Shown piece by piece: positions 39,476 through 48,903 of a stretch of 64,000 bases of DNA. A model generated the notes under the pieces. The model searched no databases. It worked only from the letters and a program-made list of their open reading frames with translations, and was not told where the DNA came from. Source of the DNA: Bradyrhizobium sp. NDS-1 (GTDB taxonomy: Bacteria > Pseudomonadota > Alphaproteobacteria > Rhizobiales > Xanthobacteraceae); NCBI RefSeq assembly GCF_032918005.1, contig NZ_CP136628.1:5193501-5257500 (forward strand). Reading direction: 5' to 3'. Both the position numbers and the translations under genes were made by a program. How positions within the stretch are numbered: the first letter of the stretch is position 1; every line of letters begins with the position of its first letter.

Positions 39476-40863
39476 GGGAGCTTTGGCCGGCGATGCGAAA
39501 ATCCCAATTCGTTTTCGATGGTACGGCCGAAGGCAAACAGGCGGGACTCGCCCCCCGGTGGCGCGATGATCTGGATGCCGAAGGGCAGCTCGCTCTCCCC
39601 TCGCGGCACCGGCAGGGTCAGGACCGGGAAACCGACCAGCGACACGATGAAGGTGACGGCGAGATAATCGATCGGTGTCTCCAGCGCCGCGCCATCGATC
39701 GCGGTGACATCGCTGACCTCGTTCGGCCACGGGAAGACCGAAGCCGCGGGCGCGACCAGGAAATCGGCACGCGCGAACAACTCGCGAAAGCTGCGGTAGA
39801 TCGCAGTCCGCCGCCGCTCGGCGTTGAGGTAATCCTCCGCCGAGAGCTTGGCGCCCGCCTCGATATTCCAGATCACGGTGGGCGTGAGCTCGCCGCGGCG
39901 CGTTCTCAGCAGCTCACCATAGCTGTTGGCGATGTGGGCGGCACGAAGGGTTCGGAAGGCTTCGATCGCCCCGCCGCAATCGGGCGAGGACGAGACGATC
40001 TCGCCAGCACGCGCGAGCGCTTGGCAAGCATCGGCAAAACGAGCGCGGACGTCGCGCGAAACCGGCGCAACACCGAAATCAGGCGTGACTGCGATCCGGG
40101 AACGTCCAGCCAGGGGACGATGGTCCGCGGCGACGCCAGTCGAGAGCGGATCCTGCGCATCGCCACCAGCGCAGACCGACAGCGCCAGTTCGAGATCATC
40201 GACATCGCGGGCGAGGAAGCCGTGGCTGGCCAGCATGTCCCAGCCGAGCGGACGGCGCGGCGACGGGATTCGGCCGGGTGTCGGACGGATCGAGGCGACG
40301 TCGCAGAAGCTTGCAGGCGTGCGCACCGAGCCGCCAAAATCGGTGCCATGCGCCAGTGGTACCATACCGGCTGCGACGGCGACGGCGGAGCCGCCGGACG
40401 ATCCGCCGGAGGTCAGCACACGATGGAACGGGTTGCGCGTCGGCCCGCACAATTTATTGGTGCAGACCGCGCCGAAGCCGAATTCCGGCGTGTTGGTCTT
40501 GCCGAGAATAATCGCGCCGGCGCGCCGCAGCCGCGCGACCACGAGATCGTCCTCGGCCGGCACGTGATCGCGAAACAGGACCGAGCCGTAGGTGGTCGCA
40601 AGCCCCGCGGTGTCGGTGAGGTCCTTGATCGCAATGGGCACGCCATGCAGCGGGCCGGTCGGCGCAGCCGCCGCGTCGCAGATGTCCGCCGCACGGCGGG
40701 CCCCTTCCGCATCAACAGTCACGAACGCCGCCAATTGCGCGTCCTTGCGTGCAATCCGCGCCAGATGCGCCTCGACGGCGTCACGCGAGGACAGCTCGCC
40801 CTTCGCAATGGCGCGCGCAAGGGCTGTGGCGGTGAGGTCGCAAATCGATCGAACCGAGGTCAT
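39472..40863 (-). CDS. Amidase (amidase signature family)
   Basis: A 463-residue amidase-signature enzyme. The Ser-cisSer-Lys triad is visible: Lys in VPIAIKDLTDT, the Gly/Ser-rich TSGGSSGGSAVAVAAG, and the nucleophile in GTDFGGSVRTPAS. Such enzymes hydrolyse amides, including carbamoyl amino acids. The frame opens at 40998, but MTSVRSICDLTATALARAI at 40863 matches the family start. It is divergent from a polyamine-type ABC operon and convergent with the racemase-like gene. It could complete hydantoin degradation, taking the place of an N-carbamoyl amidohydrolase; this is inference. Confidence 0.87.
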   Translation of the reverse strand: MTSVRSICDLTATALARAIAKGELSSRDAVEAHLARIARKDAQLAAFVTVDAEGARRAADICDAAAAPTGPLHGVPIAIKDLTDTAGLATTYGSVLFRDHVPAEDDLVVARLRRAGAIILGKTNTPEFGFGAVCTNKLCGPTRNPFHRVLTSGGSSGGSAVAVAAGMVPLAHGTDFGGSVRTPASFCDVASIRPTPGRIPSPRRPLGWDMLASHGFLARDVDDLELALSVCAGGDAQDPLSTGVAADHRPLAGRSRIAVTPDFGVAPVSRDVRARFADACQALARAGEIVSSSPDCGGAIEAFRTLRAAHIANSYGELLRTRRGELTPTVIWNIEAGAKLSAEDYLNAERRRTAIYRSFRELFARADFLVAPAASVFPWPNEVSDVTAIDGAALETPIDYLAVTFIVSLVGFPVLTLPVPRGESELPFGIQIIAPPGGESRLFAFGRTIENELGFSHRRPKLP

Positions 40864-40951
40864 CGGACTACAATGCCAAAACGCGCCGCAAAAAGCGACT
40901 GCGCCGGGCACGAGACTTGCTTTCTCCTCTGGGGCAACGGGAGGCAGCATC

Positions 40952-42046
40952 ATGGCTGAAGCGCAAGGCGGACGTTCTCTCGTCGTGGACGCGGTCACCC
41001 ACCGTTATCCGAGCGGCGCGCTCGCGGTCGAGAACATCAATCTCGACATCAAGGGCGGCGAGATCATCGCCCTGCTCGGCCCGTCCGGCTGCGGCAAGAC
41101 CACGCTGCTGCGCATCATTGCCGGCTTCATCGCGCAGACGCAGGGACGCATCATCATCGGCGACGACATCGTCGATACGCTGCCACCGAACCGCCGCGCG
41201 GTGGGCATCGTGTTCCAGAACTACGCGCTGTTCCCGCATCTGTCGGTTATCGAGAATGTCGCTTACGGGCCCGCCGCGCGCGGCGTCGACAAGGCGACGC
41301 GCCAGCGCGAGGCGCAGCGCCTGCTCGAGCTCGTGCAATTGCCTGCGATGGCCGAACGGCTGCCGCGGCAGCTCTCCGGCGGCCAGCAGCAGCGCGTGGC
41401 GCTCGCCCGCGCGCTCGCGATCAAGCCGTCGATCCTGCTGCTCGACGAACCGTTTGCCGCGCTCGACAAGAATCTGCGGCTCGACATGCAGATCGAGATC
41501 AAGCGGCTGCAGCGCGTCTCGGGCATCACCACCCTGATCGTGACGCACGACCAGGAAGAAGCACTGTCGATGGCCGATCGCGTCGCCGTGCTCAGCCACG
41601 GCACGCTCGAGCAGTTCGGCACGCCATCCGACGTCTACGACCGTCCACAGACCCTGTTCGTCAATACCTTCGTCGGCTCCACCAACCGCATGCCCGGTGT
41701 CGTCGTGTCGGCGGATCGTACCGCCGCCAAGGTACGCCTCGACGCCGGCGCGGAGATCATCGCGCGGCCAGCGGCCGGCTCTCTCACCGAAGGCGGCCGC
41801 GTCACCGTCTGCATCCGCCCCGAACATCTGCAATTCGTCGGCGACGAGGCCGGCTTTGCCGGCGTCGTCGGCATGTCGCTGCCGCTCGGCGCCACCGTCG
41901 TCCACGAGGTCACCACCGCCGACGGCTCCGGCGTAAAAGTCTCCCAGGCGCGGATCGGCGAGACGCGTGCGCTGGAGAGTGGCGCTGCGGTCCGTCTCGC
42001 ACCGCTCGCCCCGTCGCTCGCAAATGCCTTTCCTGCAACACTTTGA
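40952..42046 (+). CDS. ABC transporter ATP-binding protein, PotA/FbpC type
   Basis: A 364-residue ATPase with a C-terminal TOBE domain. Walker A is GPSGCGKTT, the signature is LSGGQQQRVALARAL and Walker B is ILLLDEPFAALDKN; the C-terminal part begins FVGSTNRMPGVVV. GGGAGG precedes the ATG at 40952. Upstream open frame to 40592 is a shadow of the amidase. It heads a plus-strand operon with a binding protein and two permeases of the spermidine/putrescine class. Confidence 0.92.
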   Translation: MAEAQGGRSLVVDAVTHRYPSGALAVENINLDIKGGEIIALLGPSGCGKTTLLRIIAGFIAQTQGRIIIGDDIVDTLPPNRRAVGIVFQNYALFPHLSVIENVAYGPAARGVDKATRQREAQRLLELVQLPAMAERLPRQLSGGQQQRVALARALAIKPSILLLDEPFAALDKNLRLDMQIEIKRLQRVSGITTLIVTHDQEEALSMADRVAVLSHGTLEQFGTPSDVYDRPQTLFVNTFVGSTNRMPGVVVSADRTAAKVRLDAGAEIIARPAAGSLTEGGRVTVCIRPEHLQFVGDEAGFAGVVGMSLPLGATVVHEVTTADGSGVKVSQARIGETRALESGAAVRLAPLAPSLANAFPATL

Positions 42047-42075
42047 ATCCAGTCTTTGTATAGAAGGAGTTCGAC

Positions 42076-43122
42076 ATGATCATGAACCGCCGAAGCCTGA
42101 TGACGACCGCACTCACACTCGGCGCCATGAAGGCGTTTCCCGGACTGAGCTTTGCCCAGGCCCGTCCGCTGGTGTTCGCGACCTTCACCGGGAGCTGGGA
42201 GGAAGCGCACAAGGCCGTGCTGGTGCCGGCGTTCCGGAAGGCCAACGCCGATGCAGCGATGGTGCTCGACCCCATGCTTTCGGTCGACCAGATCGCGAAG
42301 GTGAACGCAGCCAAGGCCAATCCGCCGATCGACGTCATGCTGCACGATCCGGGTCCTGCCCTCGTCGCGGTCGGCCAGGACCTCGTCGAGCCCTACCCGG
42401 TCGAGAAGAGCACCTATTACAAGGACCTGATCGCCGAGGCGCAGGAACCGATGGGCCCCGCCCCGTTCTTCCAGGTGGTCGGCCTCACCTACAACCCGGA
42501 ATCCGTCAAGACACCACCGACCTCGTGGGCCGATCTCTGGAAGCCCGAGTTCAAGGGCCGCGTCGGCATCACCAACCTCAACTCCACGCTCGGCACCGGC
42601 TGGCTGGTCGAGATCGCCAAGATGCGCGGCGGCTCGGAAGCCAATGTCGATCCCGCTTTCAAGGCGCTGGAGGAGCTGAAGCCCAATCTCGCCGCGGTCG
42701 CGGCCAACCCCGGTGCGCTCGCCACCTTGTTCCAGCAGGGCCAGATCGACATCTCGCCCGGCAACTTCAACGCCATCCAGATCCTGAAAGCGCGCGGCGT
42801 GCCGGTCGAGTTCGTGGCGCCGAAGGAAGGCGCCATCGCCTTCAAGACCACGATCCACATCGTCAAGAACTCGCCGAACCGCGAGCTTGCCTTCAAGTTG
42901 ATCGAGGCTGCGCTGACGCCGGAGGTGCAGACCACTCTGATGAACCCGCCCTATCTGATCGTGCCGACCAATTCCAAGGTGACGATGGGCGGCGAGATCG
43001 CGCGCGTGCTGGCCAAGGATACCGCCGAGCTGAAGCAGAAATTCGTGTTCCAGGACTGGAAGAAGATCAACGAGCAGCGCTCGGCCTGGATCGAGCGCTT
43101 CAACCGCGAGATCAAGATCTAG
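42076..43122 (+). CDS. ABC transporter substrate-binding protein, PotD-like
   Basis: A 348-residue periplasmic protein. The N-terminus MIMNRRSLMTTALTLGAMKA has an RR pair followed by a hydrophobic stretch, a Sec or Tat signal, cleaved near SFAQA. The mature domain shows FATFTGSWEEAHKAVLVPAF and NPPIDVMLHDPGPALVAVGQ, as in extracellular solute-binding family 1 proteins for polyamines or similar cations. It lies 29 bases behind the ATPase. The true ligand is unknown; neighbouring amidases suggest an amide or nitrogenous compound. Confidence 0.88.
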   Translation: MIMNRRSLMTTALTLGAMKAFPGLSFAQARPLVFATFTGSWEEAHKAVLVPAFRKANADAAMVLDPMLSVDQIAKVNAAKANPPIDVMLHDPGPALVAVGQDLVEPYPVEKSTYYKDLIAEAQEPMGPAPFFQVVGLTYNPESVKTPPTSWADLWKPEFKGRVGITNLNSTLGTGWLVEIAKMRGGSEANVDPAFKALEELKPNLAAVAANPGALATLFQQGQIDISPGNFNAIQILKARGVPVEFVAPKEGAIAFKTTIHIVKNSPNRELAFKLIEAALTPEVQTTLMNPPYLIVPTNSKVTMGGEIARVLAKDTAELKQKFVFQDWKKINEQRSAWIERFNREIKI

Positions 43123-43141
43123 CATATCGGGGGATCCGGCG

Positions 43142-44005
43142 ATGGGCGCAGCACCGGCATCACGCGACGTGACATCCCACGGAATGGGGTTGGCAGCGCC
43201 GCTGGCGCTGTTCTTCCTGCTGTTCTTCGTCGCCCCGCTGCTGCAACTGCTCTGGCTCTCGCTGCACAACGACACGGCCGGGCTCCATTGGGGGCTCGGC
43301 CAATACCTGCACTTCCTCACCGATCCTTTCAGCCTCAGCGTGCTCGGCTCGACGCTGCTGCTCGGCGCCGAGGTGACGGCCGTGTGCCTCGTGCTCGGCT
43401 TTCCCGTCGCGTGGCTCTACCAGCGGGTCGGACCAAAGCTCCAGACCGTCATCATCCTGATCGTGCTGCTGCCGCTTCTGACCAGCGTCGTGGTCCGCAC
43501 CTTCGCCTGGATCGTGATCCTGGGCCGCCAGGGCATCATCAATGCGACGCTGCAGTCGCTCGGCATGATCGATACACCGCTCAAAATGCTCTACACCCAG
43601 TTCGGCGTCGTCATCGCGCTGGCGCAGGTGCAGATGCCGTTGATGACGCTTCCGCTGATCACCGCGCTCGGCCGGATCGATCCCAATCTCGACGACGCCT
43701 CCTGCTCGCTCGGCGCCGGGAGCTGGCGTACCTTCTTCAGGGTCGTGCTGCCGCTGTCGCTGCCCGGGGTGATTGCCGGATGCACGCTGACCTACGCGGC
43801 CGCCATCACGGCCTTCATCACGCAATCGCTGATCGGCGGCGGGCAGATGCTGTTCATGCCGATGTATCTGTATCAGCAGGCCTCGACACTGCAGAACTGG
43901 CCGTTTGCGTCCGCGATCTCGATCATCTTCCTGCTCGCCGTGCTCGCGGTCGTCTCCGTCTTCACCACGCTCGGCCGCCTCTCGCGCGGCTATGGAGGCG
44001 CGTGA
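43142..44005 (+). CDS. ABC transporter permease, PotB-like
   Basis: A 287-residue permease with about six membrane segments. LVLGFPVAWLYQRVGPKLQT and DDASCSLGAGSWRTFFRVVL, the latter the EAA coupling loop, place it in the spermidine/putrescine permease class. Its stop overlaps the next permease start in TGATG. The start is the ATG at 43142, twenty bases after the binding-protein gene. Confidence 0.9.
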   Translation: MGAAPASRDVTSHGMGLAAPLALFFLLFFVAPLLQLLWLSLHNDTAGLHWGLGQYLHFLTDPFSLSVLGSTLLLGAEVTAVCLVLGFPVAWLYQRVGPKLQTVIILIVLLPLLTSVVVRTFAWIVILGRQGIINATLQSLGMIDTPLKMLYTQFGVVIALAQVQMPLMTLPLITALGRIDPNLDDASCSLGAGSWRTFFRVVLPLSLPGVIAGCTLTYAAAITAFITQSLIGGGQMLFMPMYLYQQASTLQNWPFASAISIIFLLAVLAVVSVFTTLGRLSRGYGGA

Positions 44006-44820
44006 TGGCCGGCCGCAAGCGCACTCTGGAAGCGATCAGCTTCGAGCTCGTGATGACGCTGATAGCTCTGATCGCGCTGATCATCATCATCGCGCCCTCG
44101 CTCGTGGTGCTGATCGTCTCCTTCACCAGCGGATTCTCGCTGCGATTCCCCCCGCCCGGCTATTCGCTGCGATGGTATGTCGAGCTGTGGAATGCCTGGC
44201 AGCTGCACTTCGCGGCGAAGAACAGCCTCATCGTCGCGCTGTGGGCAACCAGCCTGTCGGTCGTGCTCGGCGTCACGGCCGCGCTGGCGATCTCGCGGTC
44301 GCGGACGCTGTCGGCACGGCTGCTCGATTCCCTCTTCATGTCGCCGCTGGTGCTGCCGGCGCTGGCCTTCGGCCTTGCCGCCCTGATGCTGTTCTCGCTG
44401 GTCGGCCTGCCGGTGTCGCCGCTGACGCTGGTGATCGGCCACACCGTGGTCTGCGTGCCCTATGTCGTGCGCAACACGGTCGCGGCGCTCGCCCAACTGG
44501 AGCCGACCCTGCTCGAAAGCTCGGCGGTGCTCGGCGCCAGCCGCCTCTACACGTTCCGCCGCATCGTGCTGCCGCTGATCCGGCCGGGCATCATCGCAGG
44601 CGCCTTCATCGCCTTCATGTCGTCCTTCGACAACGTGCCGGTGTCGCTGTTCCTGCGCGATGCCGCGACCGACATGCTGCCGATCCGGATGTGGCAGGAC
44701 CTCGAGGGCAAGCTCGACGTCACCATCGCGGCGCTGTCGGGCGTGCTGATCATCGCGACCGTCGCGCTGGTCGCGATCATGGAGCGCGTGACGGGCCTGT
44801 CGCGGCGGCTGACGAACTGA
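44005..44820 (+). CDS. ABC transporter permease, PotC-like
   Basis: A 271-residue permease. Six membrane segments are visible; GYSLRWYVELWNAWQLHFAA and LLESSAVLGASRLYTFRRIV are the class landmarks. GGAGG at 43994-43998 precedes the ATG at 44005. The longer frame from 43288 is a shadow. Its stop codon at 44820 lies directly against the convergent HIU hydrolase stop, leaving no room for a separate terminator. Confidence 0.92.
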   Translation: MAGRKRTLEAISFELVMTLIALIALIIIIAPSLVVLIVSFTSGFSLRFPPPGYSLRWYVELWNAWQLHFAAKNSLIVALWATSLSVVLGVTAALAISRSRTLSARLLDSLFMSPLVLPALAFGLAALMLFSLVGLPVSPLTLVIGHTVVCVPYVVRNTVAALAQLEPTLLESSAVLGASRLYTFRRIVLPLIRPGIIAGAFIAFMSSFDNVPVSLFLRDAATDMLPIRMWQDLEGKLDVTIAALSGVLIIATVALVAIMERVTGLSRRLTN

Positions 44821-45156
44821 TCAGGCGCCCCGAAACAGCGAATAGCCCCAGCGCGTGAATTTCAGCGGCAGGTGGAAATGCTCGTCAACGTTCTTGATGC
44901 GAAAGCGAAACGGCGTCACGGTCAGGAAGCCATCGCTGTCGCCGAAGAACTCGCCGAGATGAAACATCACCTCGTACTCGCCTGCCGAGATGCCCTCGCC
45001 TTGCGCAATGGGATGATCGAGCGCGCCGTTGCCGCCGAGCCGTCCGTCGGCGAGGCGCAGCTGCTCCGGATCGATCCGCCATATCTCGACGCGCAGCCCC
45101 TGCGCAGGCCGTCCGCTCGCCACGTCGACCGCATGAATGGAAATGCCGCCTGCCAC
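44821..45156 (-). CDS. uraH: 5-Hydroxyisourate hydrolase (transthyretin-like)
   Basis: A small protein of 111 residues, usual for the family. GGISIHAVDVASGRPAQGLR at the start carries the first active-site histidine, with EIWRID following, and the end reads GYSLFRGA, close to the family YRGS terminus. It hydrolyses 5-hydroxyisourate in uric acid breakdown. GGAGG six bases before a GTG at 45156 decides the start; the upstream frame to 45249 lacks similarity. No urate oxidase or OHCU decarboxylase neighbour is seen, so the rest of the pathway must lie elsewhere. It is divergent from the MFS gene only 26 bases away. Confidence 0.88.
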   Translation of the reverse strand: MAGGISIHAVDVASGRPAQGLRVEIWRIDPEQLRLADGRLGGNGALDHPIAQGEGISAGEYEVMFHLGEFFGDSDGFLTVTPFRFRIKNVDEHFHLPLKFTRWGYSLFRGA

Positions 45157-45182
45157 CAAATTCCTCCCGTGAACGCAGCGCC

Positions 45183-46379
45183 ATGGTAGACGCAAACACA
45201 GCCGTTCGGCCAGAGCCCGCGCTGCTGCCGGCCCTGGCAGCGATGACATGGCTCCAGGCCCTGGTGGCGCTTGCCCTGTTCGCGCCCGGCGTGATCGCGC
45301 CGCGCGCCCATATCGAGGTCTGGCAGCTTTCGCTGTTCTCCTGCGCAGTGTTCGCGGTCGGCATCCCCGCTTCGTTCTGGGGCGGCGGCTTCATCGCGAG
45401 CATGGGCTCGCTGCGGATGGCAAGCCTGTGCGCAGCGGCCATCATCGTCAGCATGGCGCTGGCCTCGCTCGGTTCGACGGCGGCGCTGCTCGCCGCCGGC
45501 CTCTGCCTGGGCCTCGCCTTCGGACCGGAAACACCTGCCAGCGCGGCGTTGCTGGCTCGGCTCGTGACGGCCGAGCGCCGCGCCTTCGTGTTCTCGGTCC
45601 GCCAGACCGGGAATCAGATCGGCGCCGTCTGCGGCTCGCTGGTCTTGCCCGCGATCGCCATCACGCTGGGACCTGTCTGGTGCTATGCGGCGGTCGGCGC
45701 GTGCGCGCTGCTGGCAATCCTGCTGTTCGAGCGACTGCGTCCGGCTTATGGCGCCAAGGCCGCACCGCCGCCGAAACTCGACCTCCGTGCGCGACTGGCG
45801 CTGGTGACCGCGGACCGGCGGATCGCGATGCTCGCGCTGGCCTCGATGCCGTTCAGCGCGATGCAGGTGTCGCTGAACACCGTGTTCGTCACGCTCGGCA
45901 CCCGCGAGCTCGGGCTCAGCCATATCGAGGCCGGCATGGCGCTCGCCTGCGCGCAAGCCGGCGGCCTCCTCGGCCGTCTGGGCTGGGGCTATGTCGCGAT
46001 GCGGCTCGACGCCTCACGCGGCGTCCTCGTCGTGATCGGGCTCGGCATGGCGTTCTGCGCCGCGCTGCTCGGCCTCGACGGCGCATCGCTCGGTCGCACC
46101 TGGCAGTTTGCGGTTGCAGCGCTGTTCGGCCTGACAGCCTCGGGCTGGAACGGCGTCTTCATCGCGGAGATCGCCCGCCTCGCCCCGCAGGACCGGATCG
46201 GCGACACCGCGGGCGCGGTGCTGACCGCCTCCTATGCCGGCCTGCTGGCGGCGCCTGCGCTGGTGTCGATCCTGGACGGTGTGGCCGGCCTTGGCGCGGC
46301 CTTCTTTGCCTTGGCGTGCCTGGCTCTCTGCGGCACAGTGGCGCTGATCCGGGGAGGCCATGACGAAGCCGGCACATAG
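45183..46379 (+). CDS. Major facilitator superfamily transporter
   Basis: A 398-residue MFS protein with about twelve hydrophobic segments, such as GVIAPRAHIEVWQLSLFSCA and LALASMPFSAMQVSLNTVF. The loop between helices 2 and 3 is not the classic form; ARLVTAERRAFVFSVRQTGN is the helix 4-5 region with the RQTGNQIG motif found in cyanate- and drug-type MFS proteins. The substrate is unknown. The start at 45183 lies 26 bases from the divergent uraH start; an ATG at 45243 is an alternative. It overlaps the following amidase by 20 bases. Confidence 0.82.
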   Translation: MVDANTAVRPEPALLPALAAMTWLQALVALALFAPGVIAPRAHIEVWQLSLFSCAVFAVGIPASFWGGGFIASMGSLRMASLCAAAIIVSMALASLGSTAALLAAGLCLGLAFGPETPASAALLARLVTAERRAFVFSVRQTGNQIGAVCGSLVLPAIAITLGPVWCYAAVGACALLAILLFERLRPAYGAKAAPPPKLDLRARLALVTADRRIAMLALASMPFSAMQVSLNTVFVTLGTRELGLSHIEAGMALACAQAGGLLGRLGWGYVAMRLDASRGVLVVIGLGMAFCAALLGLDGASLGRTWQFAVAALFGLTASGWNGVFIAEIARLAPQDRIGDTAGAVLTASYAGLLAAPALVSILDGVAGLGAAFFALACLALCGTVALIRGGHDEAGT

Positions 46380-47739
46380 CGCCCGCGAGATCGCAGCCGA
46401 TGTCGCGGCCGGGCGGACGAGCGCCGCCGAAACCGCAAAGGCCGCGCTCGCGCGCATCGAGGCCGCCAAGGCGCTGAACGCGGTCGTCGCAACCGATCCT
46501 GCCCGCACGCTGGCCGATGCCGCGGCTGTCGACGAGCGCCTGCGCGCCGGCGAGACGATGGCGCTCTCCGGCGTCCCCGTCGTGGTCAAGGACAACATCT
46601 GGGCCGGCGGCTGGCGGGTGACGCAAGGCTCGCGCCTGTTCGCCGATTTCATCGCGCCGCAGGATGCGATTGCGATCGAGCGGCTGCGCCGGGCCGGCGC
46701 CGTCATCGTCGGCATCGGAGCGACGTCCGAGTTTGCCTGCAAGGGGGTGACGACCTCGCCGTTATATGGCCCGACCCGGCATCCTCTCGATCCCTCGCTG
46801 ACGCCCGGCGGCTCATCGGGCGGTCCCGCCGTCGCCGTCGCGGCCGGCCTCGTGCCGCTCGCGATCGGCACCGATGCCGGCGGCTCCAGCCGCCGGCCCC
46901 CGGCCCATGTCGGCGTCGCCGGCTTCAAGCCGTCCTATGGCGCGATCCCCTATGGGCCCGGCTTCGCCGAGCCGTTCTTCGGCCTCTCCGTCATTGCACC
47001 GATCGCCGCCGACATTGCCGATATCGCGCTCGCGTTCGAAACGATGGCCGGCGTCGATGCGCGCGATCCGGATGCCGCGACGATCGCTCGCGACAGCGGC
47101 GAGCTCTCGGGCTTGCGCATCGCCTTCTCGCCGCGCCTTGGACTTGATGCCGCCGTTGATCAGGCCGTCGCCGACGGCGTCTCTCTGGCCGTCCAGCGTC
47201 TCGCCGCGGCTGGGCTACGGATCGCCGAATGTGATCCCGCCTGGCCTGCGGTCGCGACCGAAGAAGCCATCATGCCACTTCAACATGCCGGCCTCGCGGC
47301 GCTTTATGGCGATGTCTTCCGCCAGGATCCGAGCCTGTTCGATCCTGATATCGCCAACCAGATCGAGCGGGGGCTGTCGTGGTCGGGCGCAGAGGTCGCC
47401 GGCGCGCTGGTCGCAAGCGCTGCAATCGCCAGGGCATTTGCGGCGTTCCTTGGCGCGTTCGACCTGCTGCTGACGCCAACCGTTCCATGCGTCGCGTGGC
47501 CATTGACGCAGCTCGGCCCGGACACGATCGGCGGAAAGGCCGCAAGCCCGCGCGCCCACGCGACGTTCACGCCCTTTGTCAATCATGCCTGCCTGCCGGC
47601 GATTTCGATTCCATGCGGAACGGATCGGAGCGGACTGCCATTCGCCCTCCAGATCATCGCTGCGCGCGGACAAGACCGAATGCTACTTGGAGCAGCGCGA
47701 CAGATTGAGGCGGTGCTGCGAACGCAAGTGCCGCCGTAG
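46360..47739 (+). CDS. Amidase (amidase signature family)
   Basis: A 459-residue amidase. The triad residues are Lys in VVVKDNIWAGG, Ser in TPGGSSGGPAVAVAAG and the nucleophile in GTDAGGSSRRPPAHVG. It begins inside the MFS gene, so uptake and hydrolysis are probably coupled. The AtzF/hydrolase-like and urea-carboxylase-linked amidases share this layout, but the exact substrate cannot be read. A 267-base gap follows to the LysR gene; it holds a small palindrome CCCGTCACGGG near 47850 and nothing else I can support. Confidence 0.87.
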   Translation: MTKPAHSAREIAADVAAGRTSAAETAKAALARIEAAKALNAVVATDPARTLADAAAVDERLRAGETMALSGVPVVVKDNIWAGGWRVTQGSRLFADFIAPQDAIAIERLRRAGAVIVGIGATSEFACKGVTTSPLYGPTRHPLDPSLTPGGSSGGPAVAVAAGLVPLAIGTDAGGSSRRPPAHVGVAGFKPSYGAIPYGPGFAEPFFGLSVIAPIAADIADIALAFETMAGVDARDPDAATIARDSGELSGLRIAFSPRLGLDAAVDQAVADGVSLAVQRLAAAGLRIAECDPAWPAVATEEAIMPLQHAGLAALYGDVFRQDPSLFDPDIANQIERGLSWSGAEVAGALVASAAIARAFAAFLGAFDLLLTPTVPCVAWPLTQLGPDTIGGKAASPRAHATFTPFVNHACLPAISIPCGTDRSGLPFALQIIAARGQDRMLLGAARQIEAVLRTQVPP

Positions 47740-48006
47740 ATGTTTCTCCCAACGCCTGCTCACATTGGCGGCCGTGGATCTCCCGGCGTACCGGTTGCGC
47801 AAAGCGACCTTCTAACCAGTTGAAAAAATTGAACTCTAAGCTCCAACCCGTCACGGGCAAGTTTGAGCTGGCTTCAGCCGAGAAAATCCAGGTTAATCAA
47901 GCGTCGGTGGCACGTCAGACGCTGAGGTTCGAGCCGGATGCGCAACACGTTTCCCGCGAAACTGTAGCATGGAAATTGCATCGAAGTCGGGCGAAACGAG
48001 CGCCGA

Positions 48007-48903
48007 ATGAACCTTATCAGTCTCGACATCCGCATGCTTCGGTCCTTGATCTCGGTCGTGGAGACCGGCAGCATCACCGAGACGGCGCGGCGGCTCGGCC
48101 GGACCCAACCAGCCATCACCCTGCAATTGCAGCGGCTGGAGGTGCTGACCGGCAAGCAGCTCTTCCTGCAGGGCGGCCGCAGGATGACACTGACCGAGGA
48201 CGGCACGACCGTCCTCACCTACGCCAAATCCATCCTGAGGTTGCATGACGAGCTGATTTCGCAGCTTGCGTCGCAGGAGATCGAGGGACAGGTCGTGCTC
48301 GGCACGCCCGACCTCTACGCGGCATTCATGCTGCCGCAGATTCTCAGCGTGTTCCGAAAATCCTTTCCGCGCGTCCAGGTCGAGCTCAACTGCGCGCTGT
48401 CGACGCCGCTGGTCGGCCTCGTCAAGCGCGGCGATGTCGACATCGCGCTCGTCACCCGGATGAACGATTTCACCGGCGGCCAAGTGGTGCGGCGCGAGCA
48501 GCTGGTCTGGATGACCGGCGAGCAGTCCGCCGCGCATCAGGAACGGCCGATCCCGCTCGCGCTATTGCCGCCGGGCAACATCTATCGCGACTACGCGATC
48601 GATACGCTGGAACGCGGGAATTTGCGCTGGCGCATCGCCTGTGTCAGCGAAAGCGTGGGCGGACTACAAGCCGCGGCCTTCGCCGGTATGGCCGTCACCG
48701 TGCTCGGCCGCAGCGCGCTGGTGCCGGCGATGCGCGAGATCGGGCCGAACGAGGGCCTGCCGCCGCTGCCGAAGATCGAGTTGCTGCTCTACAAGTCGAG
48801 CGGCGCCACGTCGAAAGCGGCCACCGCCCTGCACGACTATCTCGCGCACTATCTGCGCCTCAACGAAGAGCTCAGCGGCCGCGGGCCGATCGAATTGTCC
48901 TAG
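48007..48903 (+). CDS. LysR-family transcriptional regulator
   Basis: A 298-residue LysR protein. The N-terminal winged helix reads LDIRMLRSLISVVETGSITE and RRLGRTQPAITLQLQRLEVL. The effector domain shows GQVVLGTPDLYAAFMLPQIL. It resembles the group annotated as regulators of amide or opine use. It converges with the amidase at 48900, the stop codons sharing CTAG. Its target may be the adjacent amidase/MFS pair or the PotDBCA-Cox operon. Confidence 0.88.
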   Translation: MNLISLDIRMLRSLISVVETGSITETARRLGRTQPAITLQLQRLEVLTGKQLFLQGGRRMTLTEDGTTVLTYAKSILRLHDELISQLASQEIEGQVVLGTPDLYAAFMLPQILSVFRKSFPRVQVELNCALSTPLVGLVKRGDVDIALVTRMNDFTGGQVVRREQLVWMTGEQSAAHQERPIPLALLPPGNIYRDYAIDTLERGNLRWRIACVSESVGGLQAAAFAGMAVTVLGRSALVPAMREIGPNEGLPPLPKIELLLYKSSGATSKAATALHDYLAHYLRLNEELSGRGPIELS

